Assembly (NCBI GenBank): GCA_964030785.1
Contig: OZ034979.1
Coordinates: 40,245,484-40,309,483 of the forward strand
Direction of reading: 5' to 3'
DNA: 64,000 nt
DNA from: Siderastrea siderea
Lineage: Eukaryota; Cnidaria; Anthozoa; Scleractinia; Rhizangiidae
In this document: positions 28,011 to 41,300 of the stretch, piece after piece
Layout of the letters: every line of letters begins with the position of its first letter
Numbering within the stretch: position 1 is the first letter of the stretch
Notes under the pieces: model-generated
What the model was told of the DNA's origin: nothing
Databases searched by the model: none
Seen by the model: only the letters and a program-made list of their open reading frames with translations
Made by a program: the position numbers and the translations under genes

Positions 28011-31000
28011 AAAATGGAATCCTATCAGCCAAATTTCTGAGCTGCTAATGTCTTTCTGAAAATGCTAGCCGACCTTATTTTATTTCCTAAATGACACATT
28101 TGTTCCTCCGAAAATAACAGGAATTAATCGGTCACATTTTTAAGATAGTCTGAGGCGCCAAAGAAATGTCTACTAGTAGTTTTCACTACAATTTAATTCG
28201 AAGTATCTCAGGCGATTTCAGGCTGCCGAACAGATATTCCGCCGAAACGAAGCGTTGGGTGCCCCTGGCTGAATTGTTCCTGAATTTTCCAATCCTTTCT
28301 ATGTATCTCTTGAATAACAATGGTTAATGGACAGTAGACGCAAAAGGAATAACAGAGGACGACCACTTGAGAGCATTCCCAGAAAAGATCGTCACAGAAA
28401 AGAGACCGAGGACAACGCCTGCCATCCACATGTACATCGTTTGAGCTTCCGACATTTTATCCGTCGATATTTTTTCGTTTTATTTATAACGTAAAAACAT
28501 GACTTGACGCACAGCTACTCAATCGTCATATCATAAAACCTAACTAAGAAAACAAACATAGCCATGGACTTTCATTTCAAAACAAGATAGCAATCGACGG
28601 TGGGTGGTACCAGAGCAAAGTGATTTACTTTCACCTCTTTAATTACACTAGACCATCTGTCTTTAAGAAGGTAAGAAAACCGTTTTCTTTGGTCCAGACT
28701 TCAAGATTGTTGTCGTCGCCTTAATGTTAAGTGAAACATTCGAATTACATTTTTCAGTGAGATATTTTACGCTACTTCGTGCAAACAGTTCTGCTTTCAA
28801 AGTCACGTGATACCATGTGTTTGCGTTTGACCTTTGGGTAAAAATCTGTTAGCAAACTGTATATTATTTTCCTAAACGCGTTTAATTGTTGTGCCCTCGT
28901 TTGCCCTTTTCATTGCCTATCATTGTAAATCCTCTAATAAGCTACTTGTGACGACGAAATGATTTTCTAAGCACCACGCATTGAGCGAGATAATCGGCAG
29001 AAGGACAATAGGTCACACAATTCTCGGTAAATCAGCACTGCAAATAGATTTGCATTAAAGCGGATTCTTTATGCTAATTGCTGATAATCTGAAACGAGAG
29101 CAAAAGGCCAGGTTTGTACGAGAAACGCTCTCGGGAATGTTTTGAATTGAAGTAAAGCTATCACGTAACCTCTTGTGGGGTGCACGGTTTGGATGGCCGA
29201 GAAATCATTAATCTTCACCTGTCAAGGATTACAGTAATGGCCTTGAAGTATCTGGCGGAAGAGTTTAACTTTGGGCGGAAGACTAAGCTATTTTATCTTA
29301 ACGATCTTTCATATTACAATCAAGATACCAGGGTTACATCACGTTCTGGATTAAAGATCTGCTGGAGCGAGGGATGGGGAAGGGAGTAACTGATGGCCAT
29401 GATAAGCTATTTCGGCATGTGCAGCGCAACCCACCTTGGTCTGATAAGTATAGATTAGAACCATTATGTTTGAAATAGGGTACGGTTTGCCTAGTGGACA
29501 TGGATTTATTCTTTTAGGCCTCAAAATGAGAAAGGATTTGAAAGATTAGGAATCCGTATATAAGCCGTATAACCGTGACTAATAGAGGTAGCTTTTCCCG
29601 TGAGGGGGTGTGTGGGGCTCACTGCACTGCGGTTTCCCGTCAGTATGTTTCTTCATTACGACCAACTTCCATGATTTAAAATTCCTCACAACGGAGTTAA
29701 CAGACATTGATGATAATGCAGCATTGTACACCATACTTTGACACAAAATGAGCTTACACTTAATTGCATTTGATTTTGGTCGACCGCAATCCCACTAATT
29801 CCTTTAGACCAGCGTGTTTTGGCATAATTAGTAGAATTGCGTTTCCTGATTCTCTTACTTGCTAGAAAAGGAAAAGTTTTTCCTACTGGGCTAACAATAA
29901 TGTATGCCAGTGAAAAAAAAATAAGCTGGACTGAGATGCCGAAATGCATATACGTGAGCCATAAGCAACGCTCCGAATTTTGAAACCGAGTGGCCAAATC
30001 GAATGATTAAGTAGTTTAACGTCAGATAATCCCTTGTAATCCCAAGTCGTCAAAATAGTAATGCTACTCTTATTTGGTTTACCAATAACTAAAACTACTG
30101 AGCTTTGAGAGAAAGGAACACTTGTATCTTCCACTGTCGTCTTCACTTTCCTTGTTCTGCTTTGTTATGCCGCAGAACTGAATATCAAATTAAGTGAGCC
30201 CTGTACGTACTGACATGCATCTCTGACGCTTTTCACACGCTGTGGGACATTCAAAGGCTGGGGAACTCTATGTGTTTATTCAGTTTCTGTTGTCATCTAA
30301 TCATTTGCTGAGCTATACCATATAAATATATCGTAAGGAAAGATGATGTCATGAAACGTGTTCAGACACATAACGTGTTCAGTCGGCTTGCACAGTTCAA
30401 CTTGTCAACTCAATCCTCAGACCGAATTTTTTCCTGAGTGGAATTAAAAGCTTCCGAAACTTTTACTGGGGAGGCTCCCAGCCTTGTGCTGCCAGCCAAC
30501 CCTGATTCTTTTAATAATATGGCTCTAACGTTGCGTCTGTGGGTGAAAGTTACTGAGCAGTACTTTCCTGTGGTGCTGGTTGTACAAGGCGGTTCTTACT
30601 TTTGATGAGTCTATATATGAAAACTTGATAAGTGGCCATGGTCGATACAGAGCTGTGCTTTCTTGTGGGTTTTAGTGGTGATTATGATATGCTGTACGAG
30701 CAGTTACCCAAACACTAAAGTTAGGCTATTTTGCAACATGAAATTAAAGAGTTTAAGAATTTCTTCTTTTTTGTTTCCAAGCTAGGCGCCCTTGAAAATC
30801 AGGATAATCAGGATTTTATTGGGAAAATGACGAAAAAATAAGTAAAACTGAACATATATGAAGCCACATATTTGACAGAAGAGAGGACCGACTGACAATT
30901 TTCTATAAAACGTCTTCTTCTTCTTGTCATTATCATCGGGTACCGGGTAGAACAAAGACACGGAATGTCGGCATGAATGATTTATCATTTTGGCTGATCA

Positions 31001-32348
31001 TCAGTATCGCAAGCAGGGTAGTCATCATTACCTCCTAGCCGAGTCAGACTGTCTTTTCGATTACAAACCTTAAATCAACGAAGTCCTGTTGTTCCTTAAA
31101 AGGTTAGGATCTTTCAGTTTAGATAAAAATTTGATAAATTTGTGACCATTTAAATGAAAGCTCTAGCGTGAGTCCACTTTAGGCATGTTGTAGGGTACAG
31201 ACTATGTTTAAGAAAAAATATGAAATATCAATTAATATAGAATTAGGTCAGGAATGAATGTGCAGACGCGGCACATTCGCTCGAAGCGCGTTTGGTAAGA
31301 GGTAGCTGGAGCGATGACTCTTTTGCTGTTTCCTTAAACTGGCCGGACGCTTCTGACGTACATCTAACGCTATTGGAGAGCAGCATGGTGTTAGGAAAGC
31401 CGAAGCAAATAGAAAGCTAACTAAACGCAGATTAAGGGGTACTGTGGGTGGGGTGGGGGTGTGGGTGCTGGGGGGGAGTGAAAAAGAGAAACATATTTTC
31501 ACTCATGTTTTCAAATTGCAATGTATTTGCATTCCTCCCATCCATAGCCAGAGTGATTTAGTTTCAGTGCACTAAAGGATCATGGGAGTAATTTTTCGCA
31601 GAACTCAGAGAACTGGACAGTTATGTTTAGGCCTCTATCGATGTAAACATGTGTTTTGGCTTTTAAAAATGCCACCAACAGTAACAAACATAGCTCTTTT
31701 AATTACGAGATCGAAACTGAAAAAGTCAGTGAGAAATTCTTATTAAATAGCATTACATGAACTGCAACTTGGTTAAAATGTCTGGAAATATATAACAAAC
31801 AAGATTTACCTAAAAGTGGATGAAAATCCGGTGAATGAAAATCAAATTTAAACAAAATATGATGCATCTAACTGATTCACAGCAAAATATTTTCATCTCT
31901 GGCGATTCTGTACATGGCCTTTTTAACGTAAGTCGAGGGATTCCTTGTTATAACTATTGCTCATCGGTTACTTGTGAAAGTGACAAATAAATAAATATAC
32001 ATAATATATAATTAAATGATATATAGTGGATAAGAGTGATGTCCATTCAGTTGAATCGCTACTGAGCAGATTTACCTGTACAAGGTTGCTCTAACTTTTA
32101 GGTCTGTTAAGGAAATCACAGAGTGTGATCATTACCAGAAAGCTATTGAGCAGTATGTTGTTTATTATTCTGTGCGTAGTCGTTCTAACTGTATACTGCA
32201 GATGAAACCTTAAAGCGTAACCATTTAAATGCTGATGATTTAAGATGTGCATCTTTTTAAAAATTTGATAATTCATATTAGTACGATATCCGTGCTTATC
32301 AATAACCGTTGATTAAAGTGAAAGAATTAGTTACTAGATATAATTATT

Positions 32349-35300
32349 CTAAACGTCTTTATTCCTTACAGGAGAATGTAGAGGTCTTTCCTTTGTGTTA
32401 ACGTCAATTCTTGATGTTTCAGTGAATGATTGTTCAACCAGGCAGGCTTCATCTGCTAACTCGTTTATTTTGTGTGCGTGTACGTCACACGAATTGTCTC
32501 TATCATTTCCTTGGTTCTTTGCTGGAGGTATCTGTGCTGTTACCTCTGGAATGTTAGTAGTTTTTCTTGTTGTATCTTCTGTTTTCCTCTTTTTCGCTTC
32601 CGTGTCTTCGCGCTTTTGCTTTCTCCATTTTGCCCTTCGGTTTTTGAACCAAACCTGTAAAGGAAGTTAGATATCATGTCAGTTTTCTAAGCCTTTCATT
32701 CCTATAGTCAAACCACCGAATTTAACGGCAACATGCTATTAATGCTTGAATCTGCACGGAGGAAATCCTAAAGTGAGCTCATTTAAATGGATTTACTTAA
32801 AATAGGTTTTAAATATTTTAACCCTTAAATTTGCTTTACTCTCTCAATAGGGTACCAAGTTTCACAGTGGGCATTAATACCCAACTTTGCTTTTAAAATA
32901 CGCCACAGATTCAACCCAACATGTATTTTATAGCATTTTAAACAGCACTGCATCAATGTAATACTCGAGCTTCTAGTTGAATGCTGACACTTCAGGACTT
33001 CTCCTCCACTGATTCAAAAGAGAGAACCACCTTGTACAGCATACTAAACAGTACCACAGGAAAGTAGTGCTCAGTAGCTTTTATTTGAATGGACACACTT
33101 GGGATTTTCATCCACACAAAACTAATCAAAAATTAGAACAAAAAAACATTGTAACAGCATAATAAAAACACAGGAAAGAATTGCTCAACGGCTTTCATTT
33201 GAATGGTCACCTCATAAAAGAGGATTTTACGAGACTTAAGAGCTAAGAAGTAACCACTTTACACTGATCATGACTTTCCCAGAGTCTGCATTAATCCTGG
33301 AATAAAAGGCATCGAGCAAAAATATAGACATTAAGACACCCAGACAAAACACCTTGAAACTATATCCATTGTATCAACTATCACCCATTCTACAAAAAGA
33401 GAACGATCCCCTAATGTACATTGACAGCTGTTTAAAGTTATGACCAAGGACAGAAACGAATAGGAACAGTTCTTGTGGACTTGGTTCAATTTCCTCTAAA
33501 TATTTACATCACTGATTTATATTCATAAGACCGTTGGTTTTAAAATCTGTTCAACAAGTTTCTCTCAGGAACGAATTCAGAGTACTAAGCAGCAGTAATT
33601 TTCTTTCAATAGTTGATCTATGAACTGTAAAATCAAGTTAAATCGCAAAAAAATTAAGTAAAGCAACAGGAGTCTATCAATTGTTTAAAATTCGGGACCG
33701 ACCCGATTGCTGTTACTGATCTAACTATAAACGTCCATGGAAGCGTTTTCCCTCGCTCTCGAGTGCGCATTTATATATTTTGCAAACTATATCGCAAAAG
33801 GAACAATCAATTTTACCATTACTATCTGTAAATTTAGGAAAACAAAATCATCTTAAGAAAATAAAGGGCAACACTTGCGCATGTACAAGGTCAGACCTAA
33901 ACACATGCAAGTGACAACTACCTATTTAGCTAAACACAAAGTCAGTCTACCGTACGCAAACTTGAAAATATCAGAAATGATTAAACTCGAAAAGTTATGA
34001 CCGCTATATCAGTGTCTGTGTGTTACCTGTATTTTAAAAAACTTCCACATATAACTTGAACAGTATTTATTATAACTAACGCGATAAGAAACTGGAATTT
34101 AAAAAAATGTCCCTTGGATTTGAGTCTGAATTACGATTAAACAGATTAGGTTAACCACAACAGCAACTCACTCCTTTGAACGAAAAGTTTTGGATATGCT
34201 GAGAATCCGAGCATTGAAACATTTTAATTCAAAATAAGCCACTACTGTTTCGACCATTTTATAAAGGGTGAGGAGACGTAAACTCATGATGCAAACTCGA
34301 AAACCGACGCAATCTCTCTCAGTGACGTTACTAGACATAGTTTAGGTCAGCTACAATTCGACAAAATTGCAAAAAGAGAAACAATATGAAGAGGGCTCGA
34401 GGCGAACTTGAACATAAGAAGAATTGCACCAGTATTAGTATTTTTTTGAAAGGATCATTGGCTATATGCATCTAAAATGAATACAACTATGCAGTGCATC
34501 AATTTAACAGAGAGCGGGTTTCCCGGAAATGCCAACAGTATCTGTATTGTTCATTGAAAAGGAAACGATTCTTTCTTAAGCATACAAAATAATTTCTAAC
34601 AAGGAACATCATTTGATGAGCAAAAAACTGCTGTATTCTTTATAGATGCAAGCTGCTGGGAAAATAAGTTCAACCGATTGTGGTGCGGATTATAACCCGA
34701 ATCAACCATTGACTATATACAAATAAAAATTTCAAGACACAAAGCCAGTCGTAAAATTGTTTGAAGCAAAGATAACTAATAAACTGTGACTTCAATTAAT
34801 GGAACCAGTTGCTGTTAGAATATTAAAAACAGCTGAATTGAAGGACGGTGTGTAGCGTGGAAGAGTCGAGACTTGATTGATTTATCCCTAAAACCTACCG
34901 CACAATTTTTGCGGTACCCATGTCGCGTTCTTCATTCGTATCAGGCAGAATAAATAAATTAAATCCGACGTGCGAATCTTTTACAGAATGGCAAGTTTTT
35001 CTGACATTCAAGTGTAAATTAAGTTTTTGTCTACTTGAGTTGTGAACCGCAGTTTATTTTATGTCCAAGGAACCGATTTCTGTCTCAAGTCTTTGACGCG
35101 ACTCAGTGGGTGTATAATTAATGTAGTGCGAACTGTAGATTCCTTCACATGACGCATTAGACAGATACCGAAAATAAAGAGTTCAATTTTACAAAACAAT
35201 AACTTATATAACTGAGAAATGAATGTGATAGAACAGAACAGTCGGTGAAACATCAGTTTGCATAACACTAACAACTGATTGTACCCAAACGCCCTTCGAA

Positions 35301-38300
35301 TATAACAGAGATCACAGTTCCATTCAGAGAGAAAAGCTGAAACGCGAAAATGCCTCGACAACAAAATCTGGAGTGATTCGTAAACTATATTTTTGGATCG
35401 ACCCGTTCAAGTAGACTTCTTGTTCTGAAGCACAGCAAAACCCAGAGGGTTTTGATCACAGATGTTTGGGAACGCTTTTGGCGTTTACCAATATTTATCG
35501 GCGATGCAAGTACAAACATTCCCGAGATATAACACGATCGGTCGTAACTCTAACATTCACGGCAGCATCAAGCACCCTCTAACCAAAGCATGGGCGATTA
35601 TATTAAAGGTCTAGTTTATCACGAAATTATATTCAACTCAATCCAATTGAAGATCTCTTTTTGCTATTTATTTTGCTCAAAGTGTGAAAAACTAAACAGA
35701 ATAAATAACTGCTCACGCTTGCTTATCAAAGCACAGCCGAGTCATCGAGCCAAAATGGCAAGGTGTTTGAGTGCTTAGACTGACTACAGTTGAAAGAGAA
35801 ACTTGTAACAACAGTTGTTTCTCTGCTCTGCTGTCCCAAACGGAAGTTAAAAGTTAAGTTAAAAAGAGAAATAAACCTCGAAACAGATAGAACAAGTTGG
35901 ACATCACTGCTGGATTCCGGAGGCAAATCAGAGAGTAGGGGCAGCTGTGTCATTTGTTTTCGGAATGTTTGATAACTCCCTTCTTTTCAGCTAAATTAAC
36001 TGCTCAACGTAAAATGATCACTGAAAGATTCTGATCTTCACATTAAAATGTTAACTTGTTAAACTAATGATCACAAGCGATCAAAAAAAGAATAAGAATG
36101 AATGTCAGAACTGAAGAAAGACCACGCGTTGTTTTCTTCATTGAAGAAGGCAATTTAGAAGCCTCGTTCGTTTCCAAACGTAGCCACGAGTAACTTTTCT
36201 CTTCTAATTAATAAAACTAGTTTTTTTTGTTGACTCTGAAGTGTCAAAGACGAAGTATGACTTTCTTGATTCAATTAAATGTTTAATACCTGGGGTTTAT
36301 AAAGCGCGAGAATTCACACTTCCTCAAGACTAATGGTCGCCAGTAGTGTAAATCTGTTTATCACAACACGAAGGCTGTAAATGTGTTAATCTCAAACCTC
36401 GGAAGTATTCTTCAATTTAACCTGTTTCTTTGTTGAAGTTTAATGAAATTTGCTACATGGTGTTAAGGATTCCTATGATCAGTTAAGTTGGAAAAAACAT
36501 ACTCTAGAAATTGTTAGACGCTTAAGATGGGTGTAACTCGATTATGGACAATTCCAAAATGGCGCGCCGTTGTGGCGGCGCGTGTCCCGCTCTTTCGAAA
36601 TCTGTTTGACTCATTGTTGAAAAGACATTGCAGATCCATTTAACTCTACAAGATCATAGAAGTTCCAGTACTTAAGGCTATAAAACTGGTATAACAGTTG
36701 ACCTAATATCACAGCGCAAGTACCTGTTGCTTGGGTCCTACATCTTCAAGGATGATTTCACAAGGTGGTGTGGGATGACACCTCTTACAAAAGCATCGTC
36801 TCCTTTTTAACCTCTACTGCTCTTCACAGTTCTTCGAACAATTAAATTCTCGGAGGCCTCACTGCTCACATTTTCACGTTGTAAACGAAAGGTTGAACAA
36901 CGTCGGTTACAAAATTCGCTTGACGGGCGTGCTACCCAAACGTATCGGTATGCCCATGTCACTCAAAATTCTGGACATGCCACGATTTTAGTGGCGTTCA
37001 AGTGAAATCATTAATCTTCTAGAGTTTTGACAGCAATATGCTATCGTATTTACCCCACAATTATTAAGATTAGGCTGCGGCGTCCTAAGTGGAGCCAGCA
37101 ATAGCATCAAGTAAGGTGAGATGTGTTTGTACATTGTCCCACTCGCATCGTGACCGATTTAGAGTTTACTGGTGTTCAAAAACTCAGCGCGCGTATGTTT
37201 CTTTGGAAAAAAGAACTATTTCAAAGTATGCAAATTACTATAAATATTTCATCTTTACTTGTATTTTTTATTAAGTAAATGCAGATTTGTTGTCATTAAT
37301 ATCATTTTATGTACAAGTTGTACCCTGTCTTGGGGCATTTTTTGGTTTCCTCCTATAAAGGCGGTGAGAGCTCCAAATGGCTTTTGTGACCCGTTTTCCG
37401 CGATTTGTGCCCATTGACATTAAATACTTCAATAAATAAGTGGAAACGTTCGTACAATAATAAAAACGACTTGCTTACCCTCTTTACGGTTTGAAAAGAC
37501 AAAGTCAAGGATTAAGTGGAGGTGCAATATTAAAAGCAATAGTCACTGTTTGTACAGCTTAAACAAGGCTTCTACGGCACGCACGAGCTCGATACTTAAA
37601 TATCACAGTTCATAAATCATACCCACCTCGACGCGTTCCTCTTTTAAGTCCACTTTCATTGCCAGTTCTTCCCTGAGCAGGACATCAGGATAATGAGTTT
37701 TTTGAAAGGTGCCTTCAAGAAGGTCAAGTTGTTCTTCTGTAAATATCGTGCGGTGTCTTCTTTTGCGCTTCGGCTGCGAGCGGAGAAGATCACCAAAGCG
37801 CGGAAATCCTGAAAAATAATTTCGCGCAAACGTAAAAATTACATGAGGACGGAGAAGAAGAGCGGCGTGGCCTGTTTATCTTCATTTAGATTCCCTGTAG
37901 GTATCATGGCCAGCATCTGTTATGAGAACATGCTAAGGTTTTGAAACCTTAATCTGTGGGCGTATAAAGAGTATCGAGAATATAACGAATTATGGTGTTA
38001 GCGAGAATCTAAGACCTACAAATCGTTAAAATACTAGATGCGCTGTAATGATCTCTCAAAGTGACACCACGTGAAGAGTAGGAAGGACTCGTGCCGTAAT
38101 CTGCAACAGAGCCGTTTATCAGCACATGTCCAACAGCTGTAAGCACTGGCTGCTGCGACTGAGTAGAAAACCTATCTCCTTGTTGAGATGTGACACAATT
38201 TTAAAGAAACAAAAGTACTGTACCGATGTAACCTGGTGCCATGGCCGGGATAATTGGGTACGGGTGTGGAATTGTATACGGCATGCATCGTTGATGGGTC

Positions 38301-38350
38301 GGCCGCGAAAGAATGCTCTCAATCGTGAAGGAAGACCTGAAGGCGGACAT
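32349..38350 (-). CDS. gsc: Goosecoid-type paired-like homeobox gene
   Basis: Three exons: 38350-38224, 37808-37627 and 32654-32349, total 615 nt (204 aa), all phases consistent. Exon 1 encodes an eh1/GEH repressor motif ([10 protein letters not shown]), which recruits Groucho. Exon 2 encodes [20 protein letters not shown] and [19 protein letters not shown], and exon 3 starts [15 protein letters not shown], completing a homeodomain with Lys at position 50, as in goosecoid and Otx. The eh1 plus KRRHRTIFT points to goosecoid, an axis-patterning repressor. The exon 1 donor could be GTACAG (used here) or GTTACA 9 nt earlier; both keep frame. The last intron is 5 kb. Confidence 0.9.
32990..33260 (+). 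repeat. Dispersed ~105-bp minisatellite, two units, in a goosecoid intron
   Basis: Units contain AGAACCACCTTGTACAGCAT, a CAGGAAAGTA-like segment, GCTCAGTAGCTTT and TTTGAATGG(A/T)CAC. The same unit recurs at 60540-61015 and 42215-42330, and inverted at about 32050-32240 and 43190-43340. Confidence 0.75.
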
Positions 38351-41300
38351 AATCCTTTGACCCGAATTAGTTACCACTGAAGATCGATAAACGCTGGTAC
38401 TTAAACGCTGTTTGCTAAAACAAAATGGCCGGAAGAGGAGCGCTCGATCGGGGTCACCGAATCACACTGAATGACTAATAGGCCCAATATGCGAGGAGCT
38501 TTGTATCCAAAAAGGATTTACGAATTACTTACAGTGTTAATTCGTTACGTCATAAGAGGTGTTTGTCTACAGTGAACAGCCAGTCCGCGGCCGGGGACAG
38601 CTCATCGGTAATCAACCAATCAAACGCGAGACGGGTAATTGAATTTTGATTAAAATAACACAGGGAGTCGAGTCAATTAGCTCGAGTTGTGCGAAGGTAA
38701 TATATTTATTGACAGTGTCACGTCTCTTTAGTAAACGGAGTGAGGGTAATTCGCAAATCTTACAGGCAACACGGAGATGATTGGCAGGTCGATCACTCTA
38801 AGCCCCACCCCAACGATTTAGAGGTTTGTGAAGCACGAGCGGGAGTACTTGCTAATCCTTTGTTATTTTCCGTTTGAGAGGTCCATCCTACCGTACAATT
38901 GCAATGGAGAACATGTCTCGCCTAGGACTTAACCCCCGGTTGAACTCTTTTGTTCTCAATAAACATTCTCTTGAAATATAAGGGCCGTAAAGTGACAGCT
39001 GAAATGTATACAAGAGCTAATCTTGCGTAGAACGTGTCAACAAATTCGCATAAAAATATCGCTACTACCTCTTGTCGAGGTAGGGTTACAAGCCACATAT
39101 CTACTCCCATGCAAGTCCATACGGCTCGCCACCTTATGTTTTCAACCTCTCCAAATTTAAACGTCCAAAGGCTTATTTTGCATTAAAAGATTTACTAATA
39201 TAAGCTTATTAGTTTAAGGATGTTTTGGAGGCCGATGGCGTCTATTTTCGTGTGAAATTAAAGGATTTTACGAGCGTGTTATCGTGAGGTTTGGTGTTTT
39301 GACACGTTGGTTGAATTTTTGAGATCCTTTGGCGGTAAAACTTCAGTAATCTGCAAACTGTGAGTGGGAATTGAACTGACGTGTAATTACTTAATTACCG
39401 CTGTAATTACGTTTGTCTTTATTCTGTCTCCGGTACTTTAGCCACTTTAGGAAATGTACGCCTGAAAATAAACTTTTTCTTTTACGTCCAAATGTTCTTA
39501 TTAGAAAATCCAAGCAGACTTCAATTAACGAAATCAAAAGTTAAATTGCATAACCATTGAGGTGTTTAAGATTTCTTGTTAGCGAACTAGGGCTTTTTAT
39601 TAAATTCTTAAAGTTCTGTTGTCCTTCATCGTGGGGGAACTCGTATGTGCTGTGTTGGTTTAATAACGTTCTTTGTTTTTCTAATTTCTTGACTCTTTAA
39701 GGGGGTATGTTTGCCCGGACCTGTTTACCTGGGGTTTAATGAACATTTATTTTCTGCCTTTTGTTAGTTTAGCTGACTTCCTAATCTTTGTTGTTCGGTA
39801 CCAACAACTTTTATTTCGTATTCTTTATTGCTGCACATTTTTTACGAATGTTGGATTTAGTGGTTTTCTGATTAAATAAAAGTTACGTTTTGCTACTTCT
39901 TATCTATTAAGTTCTACTGACTTAAGCTGCCAGCGATCGTTGCAGAATTTACCAGACATGAGGTCTGTACAAGGGAACACAGACGAACCTAACAAAGTTG
40001 TTTGACCCATCGAGAAAACGGGTATGAGATGAAAAAAAGCCAAGACTATTCCTTCGACTCCTTGACTGACTTCAAGAACTTAGCCATTAGTCTAAGGTTG
40101 CTTCTCACTGTCTGGTTTAGGGACTTTTTCCGACCAGAACTGTGTACATCAGCAACCACTGATACGGTCTTCAGGCTTTCACTGTTGTGAAGTGCACGTC
40201 AAATTCAAAACTGCCATTCCTCGGTAAACGATTTGTTTTATTCAGTGATTTTTAGTCACCTCTTTCTTTCTTGAATGTAGGTCAATGGTTTATTTTCTCG
40301 AGGTTTGATCTATGTAACTCTGACAGTGTGATCGATCAGGAAAATATTTGTCCGGAGACCTATCGCGAGGGTACCACTGGCGGGTTTATTTCTCACTGTT
40401 GTCTCAACTGGAATGTCATTTCTCTAATACTTATAGTCAAATATGGTTCCTTTTCTTGTTATAGCTACCCATAATTTCTACACAACAACAATGACTACAC
40501 ATTAGTTGACGTTTACAACATTTGCGTCTTTCTCGGTGAACAAAACTACAATTTGCCTTGAACATCGATGGTTAAAAACATAACAGATTGGATCCCTTGG
40601 TTACGGTTTGCTCTTCTTAAACCAGAAATAGAGTTCATTGGAAACAACTGAAGGCCGTTAAAAAACTTAAAAAAGGGAATGTACCACCAAATGATGGTAT
40701 TCAAAGCAAACGTCCTCACGCAACGTTCTGATGTTGCGTTATCATCAGCCGCACAACGAAGAAGAGTTTTAGTAAGCATATGAGTTTCTCACAAGATCAG
40801 TTTCCTCATGGGCTGAGATAGCCCCATGCGGTATTTCGTTCCTTGAAGGTCAACAGTTTTTTTTACAGTCAACTGAGAAGTTCAGTAGATCCCTGAGAAA
40901 AAAATGTTAGAGACCGGGTTAAATGAACCCTGAGGGTATACAGACAAAAGGCGTGAATCAGTCAATCTTATGCTTCAGAACTTGAGCTCTATAAATTACA
41001 GACGCCGGGAAATCGCAGTGAAAGACGGCATCTTAAACAAAATAATCAGCGTTTTAATGTAACAGTAAGACTTGATCTTTTTGGCAAAAGATATAAAATT
41101 TTGTGGTTAGTTTGTTACTGTACCAAATTTGTTCTTCAGTAATTGAAAATTAGGCGTGATGAAAGACACCAAAGGAAAAAATTTGGTTCGGATTAATTTT
41201 GTGGTTAACACCTTTCCTTGGGTAATGAACTGTGTTCTAAATAGCAACGATATATAAATGCGAACCTTAAGTGTAGGTGGTTATAACAATTCATATCTTG

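Larger units (their letters stand above)
24517..32348. other. Intergenic stretch, no gene recognised
   Basis: I see no spliced or continuous coding sequence. It contains a 36-bp direct duplication (25200-25268), three diverged copies of a roughly 1-kb unit (25.4-27.3 kb), and an inverted repeat at 27962-28010. Confidence 0.5.

Noticed and set aside
29686..30146. Two ORFs of about 90-100 codons on the minus strand
   Set aside because: No recognisable domain, no consistent splice sites and no coding-like pattern.
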